NCBI GenBank assembly: GCA_009925585.1
Contig: RFYK01000003.1
Coordinates: forward strand, 1-45,273
Direction of reading: 5' to 3'
Source: Betaproteobacteria bacterium
Lineage (GTDB): Bacteria > Pseudomonadota > Gammaproteobacteria > Burkholderiales > Burkholderiaceae_C
DNA: 45,273 nt
Notes under the pieces: generated by a model
The model's input: the letters and a program-made list of their open reading frames with translations, nothing else
Told to the model about the DNA's origin: nothing
Databases searched by the model: none
Made by a program: the position numbers and the translations under genes
Part shown: positions 8,496-16,258 of the stretch, one piece after another
Layout: every line of letters begins with the position of its first letter
Position numbering within the stretch: position 1 is the first letter of the stretch

Positions 8496-11400
8496 CTTGC
8501 ACGTTGGCCAAACCCCACTGGCTGTCGCCTGAGACTTTGATGAACGAGTTGGTTGACGCAGTGCCCGTGGTGAATTTCAAGCTGTTGGTGGCTTTGTCAT
8601 ATGCCACCTTGACACCGGACACCATGGAACCAGTCAAACCGTGCTGATCGGGAGGACCCGCCAAACGATTGATGCCGTTTTGCAAGGCCTGCACAAATGA
8701 ATCGATCGTGTAGGTTTCTTTGGGCTCCAAGTACACCGTGCCTTTGACATCATCCACTGACACCACAAATTTGTTGTTGGTCAAGTTGACACTGAAGTTG
8801 TTGTTGGCGTTGATACCCAAAGGTGAACCCAACATGACCGCAGGCTGTGACGCAATGCCTCGCACCGCCAAGATGGAGGGCTTGACCTCGTAGTTGCCGT
8901 CGGCTGCGATGCCCAAACGCTCAGACGCGAACGTATTGGGGCTGCCAATTTTGATGCTGGAGGTGTCGCCGGTGGTACCGGATTTGAAAATGAATTTTTC
9001 ATTCACCGTGTCGTATTCAACCTTCATGCCGTAACGTTGGAGTTTCAAAGGACGGATGTAGTTGTTGGTGATCGAAGGTGAACCAGACACGCTCAACATG
9101 TCACTGCCCACCTCTTGGGTCAACGGTGTGGTGATGCCCATTTGGTTATTCAAACCAGACAGCGTGATGCTGTTGCCCAACACAGGTTCAAAGTTGAACC
9201 GTTGAGAAACCGGGTCATAGCTTGCCTTGACCATGTTCTCTGTGGGCAGCGCACTGATCGCAAAATTCTTGCCGCCAACAGACACTGTTGAAGCCGTGGC
9301 GGATGCTGCGTTCAGTGAAAAGCCTGTGATGTTGGTGGCGCCACTGGCGTCGACAATTTTCAGGTCTTTGCCGTTGATCACGGTCACACTGATTTTGTTG
9401 ACACGGTCCGAGTTGTAAACATCTGGGTAATCGGTGGTCAATTGAGAACGGATTTTTTCTTGCAAGCGGGTCGCCAAATCGTTGATAGGTGTGCTTGACA
9501 AGGTCAGGTCACCGAGCGGTACGTTGGTGAGGGTGGTGCCGTCTTCCAAACTGAAATCAAAGGTACTGAACTCTTGACCAGTGGGTGTGGAGTTCAATGG
9601 GAAGCTGACGTTGGACAAGGTGTAAGAACTCGGTGTGAGCACGTTGCCATCGGTGTCGGTCACCACGTCCACTTTGACCGTACCGCCACCCTTGACCAGT
9701 GTCGGATAGGTGGTGGTGTCTGTTGTCAGCGACAGTTCACTCATGAAATTTCCACTGGTGTCCTTGACCACAAACGCATTGTTGGTGCCATCCCATTTCA
9801 CTGTGGTGGTGGTCCCTTTGGCAGTGGCTTTCAACAAGGTTTGCAAATCGGTTGCAATCAAGTCCATGTGGTCTGTGTTGGTCGGGTCAAACGTGGCGTA
9901 ACTGGGGATCGGGTCCACGCCAGTCAAACTGGGGAACGACGCAGCCGTCAGCGCAATGGTTGATGTCAAGGTTCCGGTTGCATCGGTGGTGGTGAATTTC
10001 AAACTGGAGAAATGGCTCAACAGGCTTTCGGTATCTACCGGTGCGGCACCAAAGTCCACACCTTCCAATGTCAAAGTCGATTCACCACTGGTCATCACCG
10101 GTGCCACTGGTAAGTTCAAACCTGTGGTACGAGGTGTCAATGCAACTGATTGGATCTGGTGTCCACCCACATCATTAAAGATAAGTTTTCCTTCAACCAA
10201 GGGGTCTTTGGTCACCGTGACCTGTGAAGCTTCAAACGTGCTCCAACCCAATTCAATCAATTTGGCTTGGGTCTTGTCTTGCAACACTTGTGAGAACACA
10301 TCCAAATCGCTGGGATCGGCGTCTTTCAAATCCAAGTTCACCGTGTCATTGCCAATGTCCATGGTCAACGCGGTGTAGTCGCCAACTTCCATGGCATCGA
10401 CACCGGTCAAATTCTTTTGGTTGGCAATGATGTTTTTAGAACCGGCACTGACACTGCTCAATGAGAAGTCAGAAATCACCCCGCCGTTGGCATCGTTCAC
10501 ACGAATTTCTGTGCCGTTTTGGACGTTCACCGTGACTTTGCTGGCGGCTTCTGTGGTGTAACCCAAGCGCTTTTGCAAATCGGTCTGGATACGGGTTTGA
10601 ATTTTGGCAGCCAAGTCTTCCATGGGCTTGGTGCTCAAAGAAGTGCCAAGGTCAATGCGGTTGGAAAGCACCTTGCCATCAATGGTCATGGTGTAGCCTC
10701 TGAATTCACCGGGTTTCGGTGTTTCGCTGAAACTGACGTTCGACAAGACGTTGCTGCTACCGCTCAATTGGCTGTTGATCTTGTCTGTCACCTGCTCATA
10801 GGTCATGTCGTCCGCGTCCAATTGGATGGTGCGGTTTTGAATCAAAGTGCCGTCCGCATTGGTGGCGGTGATTTGGAATGTTTGCTGACCCGCAAAGTTA
10901 AAGAAGCGCTCGTCACCAAATTTGCGGTTCAAGACATTGGTGAATTCTTTGGCGATCTCAGTGCCTGACAACGCTGGTAAATCCAAACCGGCCAAGTGAT
11001 CTAAGCCCACTGACACGGGTGTGCCTGAGCCATCCACATCGATTTGAAACAGGTCTTTCAACTGTGAGGGTTGCAATTTACTGAAATCAATACCCTCCAA
11101 AGTGCTCAAGCGTGGCGCTTTGCCGCCTGTCACGGTGGCAGGTTCTGAGCTGCGCAAATCGGTCAACTGGTTCAGCGAAAACTTTTGTGTTTTCGCGTTG
11201 ACCAGCAAGTCACCCACTTCGCTCTCAGGCTTGAGTTGTCCGTATTTGTTGACGTACAAACGCTCGCCTGTGGTGTCTGTCGCTTGTTGCAAGGCCGCAG
11301 CCACCAGCGTTTCACCGACATACACATAGGTTTGCCATTTGTTGTTGGGGTCTGCTTGACTGGCGTTTTGTGTTTTGGCGTAATACACCGTGGCCAAGTA

Positions 11401-11997
11401 ACCATTACCACCCTTGTCATACACGGTCAACGCGGTGCTCTTGTTGTAAGAAGCCGGGTCGTTGCGATTGAAAGCCTTGGTCACCACCTGCGCATCCGCA
11501 GGAAAGTTCAAGCCCAACTGGACCAACGAAGTTTCTTTGGCCATGCCCGTGGTTTTTTGCGGGATGGTCAACACGTTCAAGTCACTCAAATTGGCTTTGC
11601 CGGTCGAGTCCACTGACGCCGCCATCAAACGTTGGCCTGCCGAGTTCACCACGTTGTATTGGTCGTTCATCATGAACGAGCCGTTACGCGTGAAAATATC
11701 TTGGAATCCGTCAGCCGATTTCAGCGGGAAAAAACCGTCACCAGAAATCGCCAAGTCCAAGGTGTTGGACGAGAAGTTCATGTTGCCCTGACCAAACTCT
11801 TGCGTCACGCGTTTGAGCGACACACCTTGACCGATGGTTGATGTCGCTTTTTGCAGAGGCGATGTCGCAAAAATGTCGCCGAAGTCGGCGCGACTGCGTT
11901 TGAAACCCACGGTACTCGCGTTGGCAATGTTGTTCGATGTCACGCCCAATTGCGCGGTGGCTGCATTCAAACCGGTGAGTGAGGTAAAAAATGACAT
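8419..11997 (-). CDS. flgE: Hook protein FlgE, giant N-terminal part with repeat-like insert, ends at a premature stop
   Basis: FlgE is the universal-joint hook subunit. The N-terminus (SFFTSLTGLNAATAQLGVTS, NNIANASTVGFKRSRADFGD) and the segment LDLAISGDGFFPLKS are diagnostic. GGAG lies 8 bases before the ATG. This part alone is 1192 residues against about 400 for enteric FlgE; joined to the C-terminal frame it would be about 1365. The excess (about 350-1100) contains several similar units of roughly 85-100 residues, each a beta strand, an amphipathic helix (DLAAKIQTRIQ, DLATRLQEKIRSQ), and a strand ending in a D.xG...fsL pattern, at about 435-520, 541-622, 662-758 and 812-900. These resemble flagellin-type inserted domains. 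The frame stops at TGA 8419, one base out of phase with the remaining C-terminus. Confidence 0.92.
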   Translation of the reverse strand: MSFFTSLTGLNAATAQLGVTSNNIANASTVGFKRSRADFGDIFATSPLQKATSTIGQGVSLKRVTQEFGQGNMNFSSNTLDLAISGDGFFPLKSADGFQDIFTRNGSFMMNDQYNVVNSAGQRLMAASVDSTGKANLSDLNVLTIPQKTTGMAKETSLVQLGLNFPADAQVVTKAFNRNDPASYNKSTALTVYDKGGNGYLATVYYAKTQNASQADPNNKWQTYVYVGETLVAAALQQATDTTGERLYVNKYGQLKPESEVGDLLVNAKTQKFSLNQLTDLRSSEPATVTGGKAPRLSTLEGIDFSKLQPSQLKDLFQIDVDGSGTPVSVGLDHLAGLDLPALSGTEIAKEFTNVLNRKFGDERFFNFAGQQTFQITATNADGTLIQNRTIQLDADDMTYEQVTDKINSQLSGSSNVLSNVSFSETPKPGEFRGYTMTIDGKVLSNRIDLGTSLSTKPMEDLAAKIQTRIQTDLQKRLGYTTEAASKVTVNVQNGTEIRVNDANGGVISDFSLSSVSAGSKNIIANQKNLTGVDAMEVGDYTALTMDIGNDTVNLDLKDADPSDLDVFSQVLQDKTQAKLIELGWSTFEASQVTVTKDPLVEGKLIFNDVGGHQIQSVALTPRTTGLNLPVAPVMTSGESTLTLEGVDFGAAPVDTESLLSHFSSLKFTTTDATGTLTSTIALTAASFPSLTGVDPIPSYATFDPTNTDHMDLIATDLQTLLKATAKGTTTTVKWDGTNNAFVVKDTSGNFMSELSLTTDTTTYPTLVKGGGTVKVDVVTDTDGNVLTPSSYTLSNVSFPLNSTPTGQEFSTFDFSLEDGTTLTNVPLGDLTLSSTPINDLATRLQEKIRSQLTTDYPDVYNSDRVNKISVTVINGKDLKIVDASGATNITGFSLNAASATASTVSVGGKNFAISALPTENMVKASYDPVSQRFNFEPVLGNSITLSGLNNQMGITTPLTQEVGSDMLSVSGSPSITNNYIRPLKLQRYGMKVEYDTVNEKFIFKSGTTGDTSSIKIGSPNTFASERLGIAADGNYEVKPSILAVRGIASQPAVMLGSPLGINANNNFSVNLTNNKFVVSVDDVKGTVYLEPKETYTIDSFVQALQNGINRLAGPPDQHGLTGSMVSGVKVAYDKATNSLKFTTGTASTNSFIKVSGDSQWGLANVQGGRGNTSTWIKPTQYTQTVNGVEVA

Positions 11998-12032
11998 GTG
12001 TTAGCTCCGTTGTATGTACTGTGTGGGTTTGA

Positions 12033-12731
12033 TCAGTAAGCGATGCGCTTGACGTCGGCCATGTTGACGCTCTTGCCGCCGTCAACTTCGAGTAACCAGG
12101 TGTTGTCGCCCGTGCCGGCGTTGGACACGCTGCGCACTGTGGACAAGGTGTTGACCGTCGGTTGCAATGCTTTGCCCATGCTGCTGGCCAGCACTTGCAT
12201 GGTGTAGGTGCCATCGGGCATGGCCGCACCGTTGTCGTTGTAGCCGTCCCAGCTCAAACGCATCGGGCCGATGGGTTGAGAACCAAAAATTTGTTTGCGA
12301 ATCAACTGACCTTTTTCGTCAAAGATCTTCATTTGCACGCCATCAGCACCGGTAGGCAAATCGACATTGGCTTCGACCGGTTGACCACCTAACAACATCA
12401 GCGGGCCATTTGGCACAGCCACGCGGCGACCGATCATGGCAGCGCCCGCGAGCATCTTGTCGCCTTCCATGCTCTTGACCATGGTCTCCATGCTGTTCTT
12501 CATCGAGCTGGTCGCCTCGAGTTGAGAGAACTGTGCCAACTGAGCCACGAACGCCTCGTTTTTCACCGGATCCAACGGATTCTGGTTTTTCAATTGCGTG
12601 GTGAACAAGGTCAAAAACGCGCTTTGGTCCATGGTGTTGGACGGCGCTTTGACTTTGTTCTTGGCGATGTAGTCTTCGTAGCTGACGATGCCGCTGGGCA
12701 AAGGCGCTTTGGCTGCGGTAGGAGTGGCCAT
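12033..12731 (-). CDS. flgD: Hook-cap / basal-body rod modification protein FlgD
   Basis: FlgD forms the scaffold on the hook tip that inserts FlgE subunits. The 232-residue product has the conserved N-terminal segment SAFLTLFTTQLKNQNPLDPV followed by AFVAQLAQFSQLEATSSM. It also carries the FlgD Ig-like core with IGPMRLSWDGYNDNGAAMPD and GTYTMQV. It follows flgC by 19 bases and precedes flgE by 35 bases. Length and domain order are ordinary, which contrasts with the greatly enlarged FlgE it must polymerise. Confidence 0.96.
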   Translation of the reverse strand: MATPTAAKAPLPSGIVSYEDYIAKNKVKAPSNTMDQSAFLTLFTTQLKNQNPLDPVKNEAFVAQLAQFSQLEATSSMKNSMETMVKSMEGDKMLAGAAMIGRRVAVPNGPLMLLGGQPVEANVDLPTGADGVQMKIFDEKGQLIRKQIFGSQPIGPMRLSWDGYNDNGAAMPDGTYTMQVLASSMGKALQPTVNTLSTVRSVSNAGTGDNTWLLEVDGGKSVNMADVKRIAY

Positions 12732-12750
12732 GTCAATCTGCTTTCAAGGA

Positions 12751-13179
12751 TCAGGATTTGGTGATTTCAAGGGTGCGCATCATCAATTGACGAGCGGTGT
12801 TCACCACTTCAACGTTGTTTTGGTAAGAGCGCGATGCGGCCATCATTTCGACCATCTCTTGCATCTCGTTCACATTCGACAAATAGACATAGCCTTTTTC
12901 ATCGGCTGAGGGGTTTCCGGGGTCGTAAATGCTGCGAATCGGTGTCGGATCGTCGACCACCTGGTCCACTTTCACGCCACCCAAATAAGGAAAACCTGCA
13001 TTGGTGAATTCGTCTTTGACCAAGGCTTTGAACACCGGGCGTTTGGCGCGAAACGCCTCGCCTTCGGTTTTGGCCACCGTCGAGGCGTTGGCCAAGTTCG
13101 ATGCCGTGGTATTCATGCGCACCAGTTGTGAATTGAGGGCGGTGCCGGCGATGCCAAACACACTGTCAAGGGTTCTCAT
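12751..13179 (-). CDS. flgC: Proximal rod protein FlgC
   Basis: FlgC is a proximal rod subunit. At 142 residues it has the usual length. The N-terminus contains FGIAGTALNSQLVRMNTTAS and NLANASTV. The core has GVKVDQVVDDPTPIRSIYDP and GNPSADEKGYVYLSNVNEMQ, and the C-terminal helix is EMVEMMAASRSYQNNVEVVN. It lies 6 bases after flgB. All motifs are intact. Confidence 0.97.
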   Translation of the reverse strand: MRTLDSVFGIAGTALNSQLVRMNTTASNLANASTVAKTEGEAFRAKRPVFKALVKDEFTNAGFPYLGGVKVDQVVDDPTPIRSIYDPGNPSADEKGYVYLSNVNEMQEMVEMMAASRSYQNNVEVVNTARQLMMRTLEITKS

Positions 13180-13185
13180 GGCTTA

Positions 13186-13569
13186 TCACTCCCCTTTCAA
13201 GGCTTTGCGGATACCGCTGATGCGGTTTTCCAGAAAATTCAAAGTGGTTTGGTATTCAGCAGCGGCTTGACCAAATTGGGCTTGCTCGACACTGATCTCC
13301 ACGGTGTTGCCGTCAAAAGAGCTGTTGAATGGCACGCGAAAACGCTTGCCATCGTCCGGTTGCTCTTCCAATGCGGCGTAATGTTTGGCATGGGTCGCAG
13401 AGATGTATTCGCGACTGGTTTCCTTGAGCATGGCTTTGAAGTCCAGCTCTTCGGCTTTGTAATTGGGTGTGTCGGCGTTGGCAATATTGCGTGACAACAC
13501 TTCCAGGCGCTGGCTGCGAACCCCAAGCGCACGCTCGTGGATGCCGAATGCTCCGCTTAATAAGTCCAT
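13186..13569 (-). CDS. flgB: Proximal rod protein FlgB
   Basis: FlgB is the first axial rod subunit and the first gene of the flgBCDEFGHIJKL operon. The 127-residue product contains HERALGVRSQRLEVLSRNIA followed by NADTPNYKAEELDFKAML, the conserved FlgB signature, and ends with a D0 helix including AEYQTTLNFLENRISGIRKAL. The ATG at 13569 has GGGAGA 6 bases upstream. A strong sigma-54-type promoter sits about 80 bases upstream (13646-13664), so the whole operon is probably under the sigma-54 activator encoded at 20678. Confidence 0.97.
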   Translation of the reverse strand: MDLLSGAFGIHERALGVRSQRLEVLSRNIANADTPNYKAEELDFKAMLKETSREYISATHAKHYAALEEQPDDGKRFRVPFNSSFDGNTVEISVEQAQFGQAAAEYQTTLNFLENRISGIRKALKGE

Positions 13570-13645
13570 TGCACATCTCCCTGGTGGTTGTGACCGCCGT
13601 TTTCACGACACTTGACGCTCAAGTTGAGACGCCTCCGGTCGATAT

Positions 13646-13664
13646 GTGCAATTTGTGTGCCACC
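13646..13664 (-). promoter_or_regulatory. Sigma-54 promoter of the flgB operon
   Basis: Read on the minus strand: GTGGCACACAAATTGCAC. The -24 GG (13661-13660) and -12 GC (13649-13648) are separated by exactly 10 bases, and the TGGCAC and TTGC halves match the sigma-54 consensus closely. Transcription would start near 13636, leaving a leader of about 65 bases before flgB. A genuine assignment needs transcript-start mapping. Confidence 0.8.
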
Positions 13665-13704
13665 CAAACTGACTCAAGCTTTGTGAGCCTGTCAAAGGCC
13701 CCAG

Positions 13705-13752
13705 GCGGCAAGACTTCTCCGCATGCATGTTGCCTCGGCAATCGCTTGCCGC
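13705..13752. repeat. Inverted repeat downstream of the transglycosylase-like gene
   Basis: Arms GCGGCAAG (13705-13712) and CTTGCCGC (13745-13752) are perfectly complementary, with a nested smaller hairpin TTGCC/GGCAA between them. It lies just past the minus-strand stop at 13766 and upstream of the flgB promoter. It may limit read-through into flgB, but there is no T-run, so it is not a canonical intrinsic terminator. Confidence 0.4.
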
Positions 13753-13765
13753 TGGCGGGTGTGCT

Positions 13766-14917
13766 TCAGCGAACGTAGTCCGGGTTCAAGTAAGCACCAA
13801 TGCGCAACGCCTGTGCTCTGCTGAGCGCGTTACCCGGTGTGGGCAAACCGCTCGCTGCCGAGGGTGTGCTTTGCGCCAGCATCGATGAATCGTGCTTGCC
13901 CAACCGCTCCAGCGCGTTCTGATACAGGCCTTGCATGATCGAGTTGCGGGTGATGGGCGCGGTCTTGTCGCGGTTCACATACAAATGTTGGGCTTGCGTG
14001 CCCGCGATGTTCAAACTGGCATCGGGGGCTTTTTCGCGGCGTGCCGACGGGGTGAGCACGGTCAAGTACAAATCATCCAAGCTGGTCGGGCCGCCATTGC
14101 GCAAACCGGTTTCATCGAAATACTTGGACACCATGTCCAACTGCTCGAGCACGCTATGGCCCAAGATGGCTTTGGGGTTGCTGCCAAAACCCGCGCTGGC
14201 CGCACCGCGGTCGGGTCCATCGCAAAACTGAATGATGCCGTGGCACCGGTTGTTGGTGGCTTTGGGGTTCATCCCATCGCTCTCCATCAAAGTCAAACGG
14301 GCAAAGTCGTCAGGGGCGAACTGATAAGTACGCGACATGTTGACGATTTTCTCGAAGACTTTTTGGCGGTCTTCGGCAGGAATAAAGCCTTTGGCGACGG
14401 CACGGTCCAAAGTTTTTTGCAAAACCGGGTGCTGATTGCCCAGGTTATTGGGCGTTTGTCGCATCACAGACAAGGCTTTGGGCTGCGCGGCCGCGTTCAT
14501 GGTCAGCGCGGTTTGCGCGTCTGCGGTGTTGCTGTTGACCGTCTGCGGGCTCAAAGCCGCCAAATTCAGGCGTTGGCCAGGAAAAATCCGGTCAGGGTTG
14601 GACAGCCCATTGGCGCGGGCGATGTCTTGTGCCAACCGAGCCGCCTCGTTGTGCGAGACCGGCTTGCCCATCGCTTGCATTTGGTTTTTGACGATGCCTG
14701 TCAAGGTGTCGCCCTCTTTGACGGCGACGCTGGGCACTTGCGGATTGAGAATCGTCGAGGAATTGACAGTGTTTCGACTTTGCAATTGGGCCAAGGTTTG
14801 GGCAAAGCCGATGCGGGCGATGTTGGCCTCCACCGTTTGCTTGGCCGTCATTGATGACGTATTAGGTGTTGAAAAATTGGTTTTGACGAGTGCTTTGGAA
14901 TCAATATTGAAGTTCAT
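13766..14917 (-). CDS. LysM plus lytic-transglycosylase-like protein without signal peptide, probable flagellar wall hydrolase
   Basis: The product (383 residues from the ATG at 14917, MNFNIDSKALV) has a LysM-like segment at about 70-120 (VKEGDTLTGIVKNQM ... FPGQRLNL). An SLT-like core follows: LTLMESDGMNPKATNN with the candidate catalytic Glu in MESDG, then CHGIIQFCDG in the place of the usual GxxQ motif. No signal peptide or lipobox is visible, so export through the flagellar type III system is an attractive guess. FlgJ here lacks its hydrolase half, and this gene lies between flgA and flgB, so it may open the wall for the rod. An upstream in-frame ATG (MPTIF) would add 12 residues. A sigma-54 element lies upstream at 15017-15036. 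The enzymatic call is by motif only. Confidence 0.7.
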   Translation of the reverse strand: MNFNIDSKALVKTNFSTPNTSSMTAKQTVEANIARIGFAQTLAQLQSRNTVNSSTILNPQVPSVAVKEGDTLTGIVKNQMQAMGKPVSHNEAARLAQDIARANGLSNPDRIFPGQRLNLAALSPQTVNSNTADAQTALTMNAAAQPKALSVMRQTPNNLGNQHPVLQKTLDRAVAKGFIPAEDRQKVFEKIVNMSRTYQFAPDDFARLTLMESDGMNPKATNNRCHGIIQFCDGPDRGAASAGFGSNPKAILGHSVLEQLDMVSKYFDETGLRNGGPTSLDDLYLTVLTPSARREKAPDASLNIAGTQAQHLYVNRDKTAPITRNSIMQGLYQNALERLGKHDSSMLAQSTPSAASGLPTPGNALSRAQALRIGAYLNPDYVR

Positions 14918-14943
14918 TTGGCGCTCAGCAAGTTGAAAAATGG

Positions 14944-14961
14944 TTGGCATCGAAATTGCAT
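14944..14961 (+). promoter_or_regulatory. Sigma-54 promoter of flgA
   Basis: The sequence TTGGCATCGAAATTGCAT has GG at 14946-14947 and GC at 14958-14959 with 10 bases between, matching the -24/-12 consensus well. The predicted start is near 14971, about 50 bases before the flgA ATG. It faces the minus-strand sigma-54 element at 15017-15036, so the two transcripts would overlap at their 5' ends. Confidence 0.75.
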
Positions 14962-15016
14962 CGGGTATGGAGCTGACGCCAAAAACGTCAAAACTTTCAC
15001 ACTCTTGGAGACCATC

Positions 15017-15036
15017 TTGCAAATGCTGTGCCGAAC
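15017..15036 (-). promoter_or_regulatory. Sigma-54 promoter of the transglycosylase-like gene, overlapping the flgA start
   Basis: Minus-strand reading TTCGGCACAGCATTTGCAAG has GG at 15032-15031 and GC at 15020-15019 with a 10-base spacer. Transcription would begin near 15007 and run to the ATG at 14917. The element covers the start codon of flgA (15023-15025), so the DNA serves as coding sequence on one strand and promoter on the other. Confidence 0.65.
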
Positions 15037-15796
15037 ATTACAAACAGGTAGACAAACGGGTCTGGTGGCCTTGGGCTGTGCCACTGCCTTGCTTGGCACG
15101 GTCTGGCACCAAGCCGACGCGCAAAGCGTGCCGGTCGCCAACGCAGGATGGGCAGCCGTCGAGCAAGGCGCCAAACAATTTGTCGTCGACACCCACAAAC
15201 TCGATGCGGCCTTGGTCACCATCCAACCCATCGACAGCCGCATCAAGATCAATGCGTGCGAACAAGACATCGTCTTTGACCAGCCCTATGGCAACAAACA
15301 AAGCGTTCGCGCCCGTTGTGCCCAACCGGTTTGGCAACATTTCGTGATGGTGCAGGTCAAAACAGGCATCGGCGCTCAACTCGCCACGGCCACCCAAACC
15401 AACGCGGTCAACAAAGTGGTCTGGGTCTCGACCCAAACCCTCAAACGCGGCACGTCAGTGCAGGCTGGCATGTTCAAAACCGCCGAAATCACGGTGCCCG
15501 CCCATGAAACCCGTTTTGTCAGCGATGAACGTGAACTGGTCAACACCGAACTGTTGCGTGACCTGCCCGCCAACACCCCCGTCAAAATGCAAGACTTGAA
15601 ACCTGTGGCGATGGTGCGCCGTGGCCAGCAAGTCACCGTGGCGGTCGGCGGCGAAGGCAAAGGCTTTTTGATCACGGTCAAAGCAGAGGCCCAACAAGAC
15701 GGCTTGCTGGGCGAACAAATTCGCTTGAAAAATCCCGAGTCGGGCCGATCATTGACGGCAGTGGTCACTGGCGTCAACATGGCTCGCGGTCTTTAA
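15023..15796 (+). CDS. flgA: P-ring assembly chaperone FlgA
   Basis: FlgA is the periplasmic chaperone for FlgI polymerisation. From the ATG at 15023 the product is 257 residues, beginning with a Sec-type signal (TGLVALGCATALLG, cleavage after HQADA). The C-terminal SAF-like domain is clear: PANTPVKMQDLKPVAMVRRG, QQVTVAVGGEGKGF, and KAEAQQDGLLGEQIRLKNPE ending with a GRSLTAVVTG motif. The frame is open to 14918, but the extra 35 residues would put the signal peptide out of place, and both sigma-54 elements lie in that stretch, so I prefer 15023. flgM follows after 134 bases that hold its own sigma-28 promoter. Confidence 0.94.
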   Translation: MLCRTLQTGRQTGLVALGCATALLGTVWHQADAQSVPVANAGWAAVEQGAKQFVVDTHKLDAALVTIQPIDSRIKINACEQDIVFDQPYGNKQSVRARCAQPVWQHFVMVQVKTGIGAQLATATQTNAVNKVVWVSTQTLKRGTSVQAGMFKTAEITVPAHETRFVSDERELVNTELLRDLPANTPVKMQDLKPVAMVRRGQQVTVAVGGEGKGFLITVKAEAQQDGLLGEQIRLKNPESGRSLTAVVTGVNMARGL

Positions 15797-15807
15797 AGGA
15801 ATACCAA

Positions 15808-15915
15808 ATGATTCAATTAAAGAACCGCCAACGTTTTTTTCAAAAAAGACTCAAGAACAAAAATCTCGGGTCGATACCAACGATGTCGAGTCATAAGTTT
15901 TGTACCCACCTTTGA
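15808..15915 (+). CDS. Possible small basic peptide between flgA and flgM
   Basis: An ATG at 15808 with AAGGA 7 bases upstream opens a 35-codon frame ending at TGA 15915. The product is strongly basic (MIQLKNRQRFFQKRLKNKNL at its start) and has no family I recognise. The frame contains the candidate sigma-28 promoter of flgM. The good ribosome-binding site is the only positive evidence; it may be a leader peptide or chance. Confidence 0.22.
   Translation: MIQLKNRQRFFQKRLKNKNLGSIPTMSSHKFCTHL
15851..15877 (+). promoter_or_regulatory. Sigma-28 (FliA) promoter of flgMN
   Basis: TCAAGAAC (15851-15858), 11 bases, then GTCGATAC (15870-15877) matches the FliA consensus TAAAGTTT-N11-GCCGATAA with correct spacing. 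It lies about 55 bases before flgM. Late expression of flgM from a FliA promoter is the standard feedback arrangement. The match is good but not perfect in the -35 part. Confidence 0.6.
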
Positions 15916-15930
15916 TAACAAGGAAGCCAC

Positions 15931-16248
15931 ATGTCTGATCCCATTTCTCTCAACCAGAGCAGGATTTCCAGCTCCAATGCCGCGTCGCGGACCACATTGG
16001 ACAAGCTGGGCAAAAAGACTGCCCCTGCCCAAACCGATAACGCCCCCGAAACCAAAGCGCCCGCGCGGACGCAAGGAAGCGATTCCGTGAACCTCAGCAA
16101 CGTCAAAGAACGCATCGATGCTCAGCCTGACTTCGACCGTGCCAAAGTGGACTCCATCAAGGCGGCATTGCAGCAAGGCAACTACCCGGTCAATCCGCGT
16201 CGCATTGCAGAAAATTTTGTCTCCCTCGAAAAATTGATCCAAGGTTGA
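15931..16248 (+). CDS. flgM: Anti-sigma-28 factor FlgM
   Basis: FlgM binds FliA (25142-25897) and is exported when the hook is complete, releasing late transcription. The 105-residue product has a disordered, polar N-terminal half and the conserved C-terminal FliA-binding part: SVNLSNVKERIDAQPDFDRA, KVDSIKAALQQGNYPVNPRR and IAENFVSLEKLI. ACAAGGAAG lies just before the ATG. flgN follows after 10 bases. Length and motif order match the family. Confidence 0.95.
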   Translation: MSDPISLNQSRISSSNAASRTTLDKLGKKTAPAQTDNAPETKAPARTQGSDSVNLSNVKERIDAQPDFDRAKVDSIKAALQQGNYPVNPRRIAENFVSLEKLIQG

Positions 16249-16258
16249 AAAGCTGACC

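Noticed and set aside
13892-14854. 320-codon plus-strand open frame opposite the LysM/transglycosylase gene
   Set aside because: Antisense shadow; the minus-strand frame carries recognisable LysM and SLT motifs, this one carries none.
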